This document shows, in pieces, positions 39,261-41,781 of a stretch of DNA of 41,781 nucleotides. The notes under the pieces are model-generated. The model saw nothing but the letters and a program-made list of their open reading frames with translations, made no database searches and was not told the DNA's origin. Positions within the stretch are counted from its first letter, which is position 1; every line of letters starts with the position of its first letter. The DNA is from Acidimicrobiia bacterium (lineage in GTDB: Bacteria > Actinomycetota > Acidimicrobiia > Spongiisociales > UBA5794). The DNA lies in the NCBI GenBank assembly GCA_030066755.1, contig JASJAX010000046.1, positions 1-41,781 of the forward strand, in the 5' to 3' direction. A program made the position numbers and the translations under genes.

Positions 39261-40853
39261 ATGTCCACGCTCGAGACACCGACATTCGATCCACCGCCGC
39301 CGACACCGTCGCCGGTGACCGATCCGCGGACCACCAGGCGCGCCGGGTGGTCCGGAGTCGCTGCCGCCGGCCTTGCGCTCGGGCTCACCGAGTTGTTCGC
39401 CGGGATGTTCGATGCCGTCCCGTCGGCCGTCTCTGCAGTCGGGAGCTTCGTCGTCGATTGGTCGCCGGGTTTCGTGAAACGATTCGCCATTGCGGTGTTC
39501 GGGACCGCAGACAAGGGCGCCCTCGCCATCGGCACAACGATCATCGCCCTCATCATCGGGTACACGATCGGTCGCGCCACGCTGCGCCGCGAGTGGCTGC
39601 CCGGGGCGGTGTTCGGGGGCTTCGGCCTCATCGGGATCGCAGCTGGTCTGGCGCAGCCGTTGATCAACCCCTGGCTCGCGGTGATCGCGATCGGCGGCGC
39701 CGCGTTTGCGGGGTGGCGGGTGCTCGAGGCCATGATCGCTTCGATCCGGGGCGAGGCGGCATCGGCTCCTACCGATGGGCTCCCAACCGACCCTTCGCGC
39801 CGGAGCTTTGCGGCACTCCTCACGGGTGCCGGGGTCGCTGCGGTAGCCGGCGGCGGCATCGGGCGCTCGATGATCATCCAACGATCGGAAGCGGACATCG
39901 AAAGTGTCCCGCTGCCGGATGTCGCCATGCCGGCGGGGGTCGGGCCTGAGAACGAGTTCACGGGGATCAACGGCCTCACGCCGGTCGTGGTGCCCAACGA
40001 CGACTTCTATCGAATCGACACCGCATTGATCGTGCCCCGGCCCGACGCTGCCACGTGGAGCATGAGCGTCACGGGCATGGTCGACAACGAACTGCGCTTC
40101 AGTCTCGACGACCTGCTCGACATGGAGCTGCACGATCGATACGTCACGATCTCCTGCGTGTCCAACGAGGTGGGTGGGGGATTGGTCGGCAATGCGCTGT
40201 GGACCGGTGTCCGGCTCGTCGACGTACTCGACCAGGCCGGAGTTCAGCCCGGCGCAACGCAGATCGTCGGCCGATCCGTTGACGGATGGACCTCCGGGTT
40301 TCCGACCGAAGCGGCCTACGACGGGCGTGACCCCCTGATCGCCATCGGTATGAACGGTGAGCCCCTGCCGGCCCGCCACGGGTTCCCGGCTCGGCTCATC
40401 GTGCCCGGCCTGTACGGCTACGTGTCGGCGACGAAGTGGCTGTCCGAGATCGAGTTGACCCGGTGGGAGGATTTCGATGCGTACTGGATCCCTCGCGGCT
40501 GGTCGAAGGAAGGCCCGATCAAGACCCAATCACGGATCGATCATCCGCGGCGGGGGGAACGAGTCGCCGCCCCCGACGCGGTCTTCGCCGGCGTCGCATG
40601 GGCCCCGACGCTCGGCATCGATCGAGTCGAGATTCGAATCGACGACGGCCCGTGGGTGGACGCTGAGCTGACGGCGCCACTGTCAGGTGATGCGTGGGTG
40701 CAATGGAAGCGGGCGCTGCCCGTCGAGCCGGGAAACCACACCGTCACGGTGCGCGCCACCGACGGCAGGGGAGAGACCCAGACTCCGGAGCGGAGTCGAC
40801 CGGATCCCGATGGCGCCACCGGCCATCACTCCATCGACTTCCGTGCGGTTTGA
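39261..40853 (+). CDS. Membrane-anchored sulfite-oxidase-like molybdopterin oxidoreductase
   Basis: 530 residues. The N-terminal ~200 hold four to five membrane helices (GVAAAGLALGLTELFAG, GALAIGTTIIALIIGYTIG, GAVFGGFGLIGIAAG, LAVIAIGGAAFAGW) and a Tat-like region RRSFAALLTGAG. The catalytic domain has ISCVSNEVGGGLVGNALWTGV with Cys299 as the molybdenum ligand and YVSATKWLSEIEL; a C-terminal dimerisation/Ig-like domain follows (AWAPTLGIDRVEIRIDDGPW). It belongs to the sulfite oxidase superfamily; sulfite as substrate is not proven, and no cytochrome b5 domain is fused. The heptamer tandem array lies directly upstream. Confidence 0.9.
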   Translation: MSTLETPTFDPPPPTPSPVTDPRTTRRAGWSGVAAAGLALGLTELFAGMFDAVPSAVSAVGSFVVDWSPGFVKRFAIAVFGTADKGALAIGTTIIALIIGYTIGRATLRREWLPGAVFGGFGLIGIAAGLAQPLINPWLAVIAIGGAAFAGWRVLEAMIASIRGEAASAPTDGLPTDPSRRSFAALLTGAGVAAVAGGGIGRSMIIQRSEADIESVPLPDVAMPAGVGPENEFTGINGLTPVVVPNDDFYRIDTALIVPRPDAATWSMSVTGMVDNELRFSLDDLLDMELHDRYVTISCVSNEVGGGLVGNALWTGVRLVDVLDQAGVQPGATQIVGRSVDGWTSGFPTEAAYDGRDPLIAIGMNGEPLPARHGFPARLIVPGLYGYVSATKWLSEIELTRWEDFDAYWIPRGWSKEGPIKTQSRIDHPRRGERVAAPDAVFAGVAWAPTLGIDRVEIRIDDGPWVDAELTAPLSGDAWVQWKRALPVEPGNHTVTVRATDGRGETQTPERSRPDPDGATGHHSIDFRAV

Positions 40854-40884
40854 CCTCCAGATGATCGAAGCTGCGCGGGCGTCG

Positions 40885-40890
40885 TAAGCT
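40885..40890 (+). promoter_or_regulatory. -10 element of bpa
   Basis: TAAGCT, 6 bases before the ATG at 40897; leaderless transcript inferred. Confidence 0.45.
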
Positions 40891-40896
40891 GACCGC

Positions 40897-41385
40897 ATGG
40901 AATCGACACCTGCTCCCGACCCCGACACGACCGCCGAAGCGCTGCAAGCCCAGGTCGTCGTCGAAGACGAAACGGTCGAAGACGAGAGCGGCACGTATGT
41001 GACCGAACCGTCCAAGCTGATTCGCATCGCTTCGATGACCCGGGCGATGCTCGACGAAGTCAGACAGGCGCCGCTCGACGACCAAGGGCGCCAACGCTTG
41101 CTCGGCATCTACCAAGCGTCGTTGGATCAACTCCGAGATGCGCTGAGCGAGGATCTCCAGGAGGAGCTCGCAACCATCTTCCAGCCTCTCGAGGAGTCGT
41201 CAGCGTCGGAGTCGGAGCTCCGTATCGTGCAAGCCCAACTCGTCGGCTGGCTCGAGGGCCTTTTCCATGGGATTCAGGCCTCCCTGTGGAGCCAACAAGC
41301 TGCCGCCACCGCTCAGCTCCAAGAGATGCAGCGCCGCCGAGCCCTCGAGTCCGGCGAGAGTGAGAGGTCCGGGCTCTACCTCTGA
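40897..41385 (+). CDS. bpa: Bacterial proteasome activator Bpa/PafE
   Basis: 162 residues. The core SKLIRIASMTRAMLDEVRQA-PLDDQGRQRLLGIY and SELRIVQAQLVGWLEGLFHG match mycobacterial Bpa/PafE (Rv3780), which forms a dodecameric ring that opens the 20S proteasome without ATP. The C-terminal GLYL takes the place of the usual GQYL, the tail that inserts into the proteasome alpha ring; Tyr-Leu is kept. An acidic N-terminus (VVVEDETVEDESGTYVTE) is likely disordered. No prcBA or mpa gene is in the window, but a proteasome is implied elsewhere. Transcription is probably leaderless. A strong hairpin follows 3 bases after the stop. Confidence 0.94.
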   Translation: MESTPAPDPDTTAEALQAQVVVEDETVEDESGTYVTEPSKLIRIASMTRAMLDEVRQAPLDDQGRQRLLGIYQASLDQLRDALSEDLQEELATIFQPLEESSASESELRIVQAQLVGWLEGLFHGIQASLWSQQAAATAQLQEMQRRRALESGESERSGLYL

Positions 41386-41388
41386 GTT

Positions 41389-41412
41389 TCGACCCGGGCA
41401 GGCCCGGGTCGA
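41389..41412 (+). terminator. Hairpin after bpa
   Basis: TCGACCCGGGC and GCCCGGGTCGA pair around AG (effectively a 10-bp stem with a CAGG loop), 3 bases after the bpa stop. No T-run; a terminator by position. Confidence 0.6.
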
Positions 41413-41508
41413 GTTGGTCGCGGCGGCCTTCGGCCTTGCTCCTAGTCGCGCGGCCTCTCGGCCGCCCTCGTTGTGGGATCACACCGCACAGGTCGCTGCG
41501 ATCCCGGA

Positions 41509-41541
41509 CTGAGGGGGGATCGGCGGAGCCGCCCCCCTCAG
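41509..41541. other. Long compound hairpin
   Basis: CTGAGGGGGG (41509-41518) pairs with CCCCCCTCAG (41532-41541); inside, CGGC-GGA-GCCG forms a second stem with an AT bulge between. The GGA loop recalls copy 2 of the dispersed element. Confidence 0.65.
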
Positions 41542-41621
41542 ACACCCCCCACGCTGGCTCGCTTCGCATCGCCACCGACCCAGTGGAACGCACTTCGGGC
41601 GCGGTCTCTGAGGTCGGTTGC

Positions 41622-41670
41622 GGTCTCGGTACTCAGTACTCGGTACTCAGTACTCCGGGCCGAAGGCCGG
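41622..41670 (+). repeat. Heptamer-hairpin intergenic element, copy 4
   Basis: GGTCTCG precedes heptamers GTACTCA (41629), GTACTCG (41636), GTACTCA (41643) and GTACT (41650-41654), then the hairpin CCGGGCC-GAA-GGCCGG (41655-41670, one bulged G). The ~45 bases upstream resemble those before copy 3. Confidence 0.9.
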
Positions 41671-41711
41671 TCGGAGCAGCCCAGTATCGAGTACGGCGGC
41701 CGGAGGCCCGG

Positions 41712-41781
41712 CTACAGCGTCGCTGCCTCGTCCAGGCGGGCTACCTCTGCTGCGATGTCGTTCGGGTCGCGGTCGGTGATG
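41712..41781 (-). CDS. C-terminal fragment of an unidentified gene
   Basis: A frame ending in TAG (41714-41712) runs to the right edge and encodes the last 22 residues, TDRDPNDIAAEVARLDEAAT being the core. It is acidic and helical, has high third-position GC, and stops at the right distance from the repeats, so it is probably the 3' end of a real gene. Family unknown. Confidence 0.5.
   Translation of the reverse strand, partial: ITDRDPNDIAAEVARLDEAATL

Larger units (their letters stand above)
41386..41711. other. Gene-free region of stacked hairpins and heptamers
   Basis: No convincing ORF. In order: the bpa hairpin (41389-41412), GGCC-TTC-GGCC (near 41428), GCGGCC/GGCCGC (near 41453), a long hairpin (41509-41541), repeat copy 4 (41622-41670), heptamers AGTATCG and AGTACGG (41683-41696) and a last GC-rich hairpin ending near 41710. 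The region lies between bpa and a convergent gene fragment. Confidence 0.75.

Noticed and set aside
39156-40529. Long minus-strand frames under the sulfite-oxidase-like gene
   Set aside because: Antisense shadows; Arg/Gly-rich translation without domains, partly built from the heptamer repeat.

Overview
The window reads as chromosomal DNA from a high-GC actinobacterium, most likely of the class Acidimicrobiia (Ilumatobacter-like). Supporting genes: a fused 2-oxoglutarate decarboxylase/dehydrogenase (Kgd), a ring-type proteasome activator (Bpa/PafE), an EtfD-like Fe-S oxidoreductase, an F420-type LLM oxidoreductase, DUF3097, and many genes with a -10 hexamer only 6-9 bases before the start codon (leaderless transcripts). 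No rRNA, tRNA, CRISPR, transposase or phage gene was seen. Assignments rest on motifs and remembered family features; no database was searched.

Layout. 1-3522: an HTH repressor/SRPBCC pair divergent from etfD, with a perfect operator between. 3590-4381: an UPF0014 (FetB-like) permease. 4385-13057: an alpha-glucan utilisation island with two maltodextrin-binding lipoproteins, a lipoprotein alpha-amylase, MalF, MalG and the LacI-type regulator MalR; no ABC ATPase is present, so a shared MsiK-type ATPase elsewhere is inferred. 13197-15603: a nitrogen block (OmpR-type winged-helix protein, Amt, GlnK). 15734-18826: glycogen synthase and a cytoplasmic GH13 enzyme, divergent. 18937-22578: kgd. 22771-23606: a second repressor/SRPBCC pair. 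23603-29161: a third GH13 enzyme, an EamA transporter, pheA, an alpha/beta hydrolase, DUF3097, a 58-residue ORF and a third SRPBCC protein. 29338-32248: a tightly coupled three-gene cassette with a DNA methyltransferase carrying an extra C-terminal domain, a small protein and a possible nuclease. 32260-41385: LLM oxidoreductase, DUF547, NhaA, a Na+/Ca2+ exchanger, a membrane protein, PolX, a sulfite-oxidase-like enzyme and Bpa. A gene fragment enters at the right edge.

How the genes fit together. Extracellular glucans would be cut by the lipoprotein amylase, bound by the two lipoproteins, imported by MalFG and processed by cytoplasmic GH13 enzymes, under MalR control; GlgA would store surplus glucose. 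AmtB/GlnK with the OmpR-type protein would sense nitrogen. Kgd links 2-oxoglutarate to energy and nitrogen status.

The two most unusual signals are (i) a dispersed intergenic element, four copies here, made of alternating heptamers (GTACTCA / GTACTCG) followed directly by a GC-rich hairpin whose stem sequence changes but whose pairing and GAA/GGA loop persist; and (ii) the three-gene methyltransferase cassette, which may be an unrecognised restriction-modification or genome-defence system. Also notable are a predicted ATC start codon behind a perfect Shine-Dalgarno sequence, a two-helix insertion in MalG, and regulatory palindromes placed exactly on promoters.
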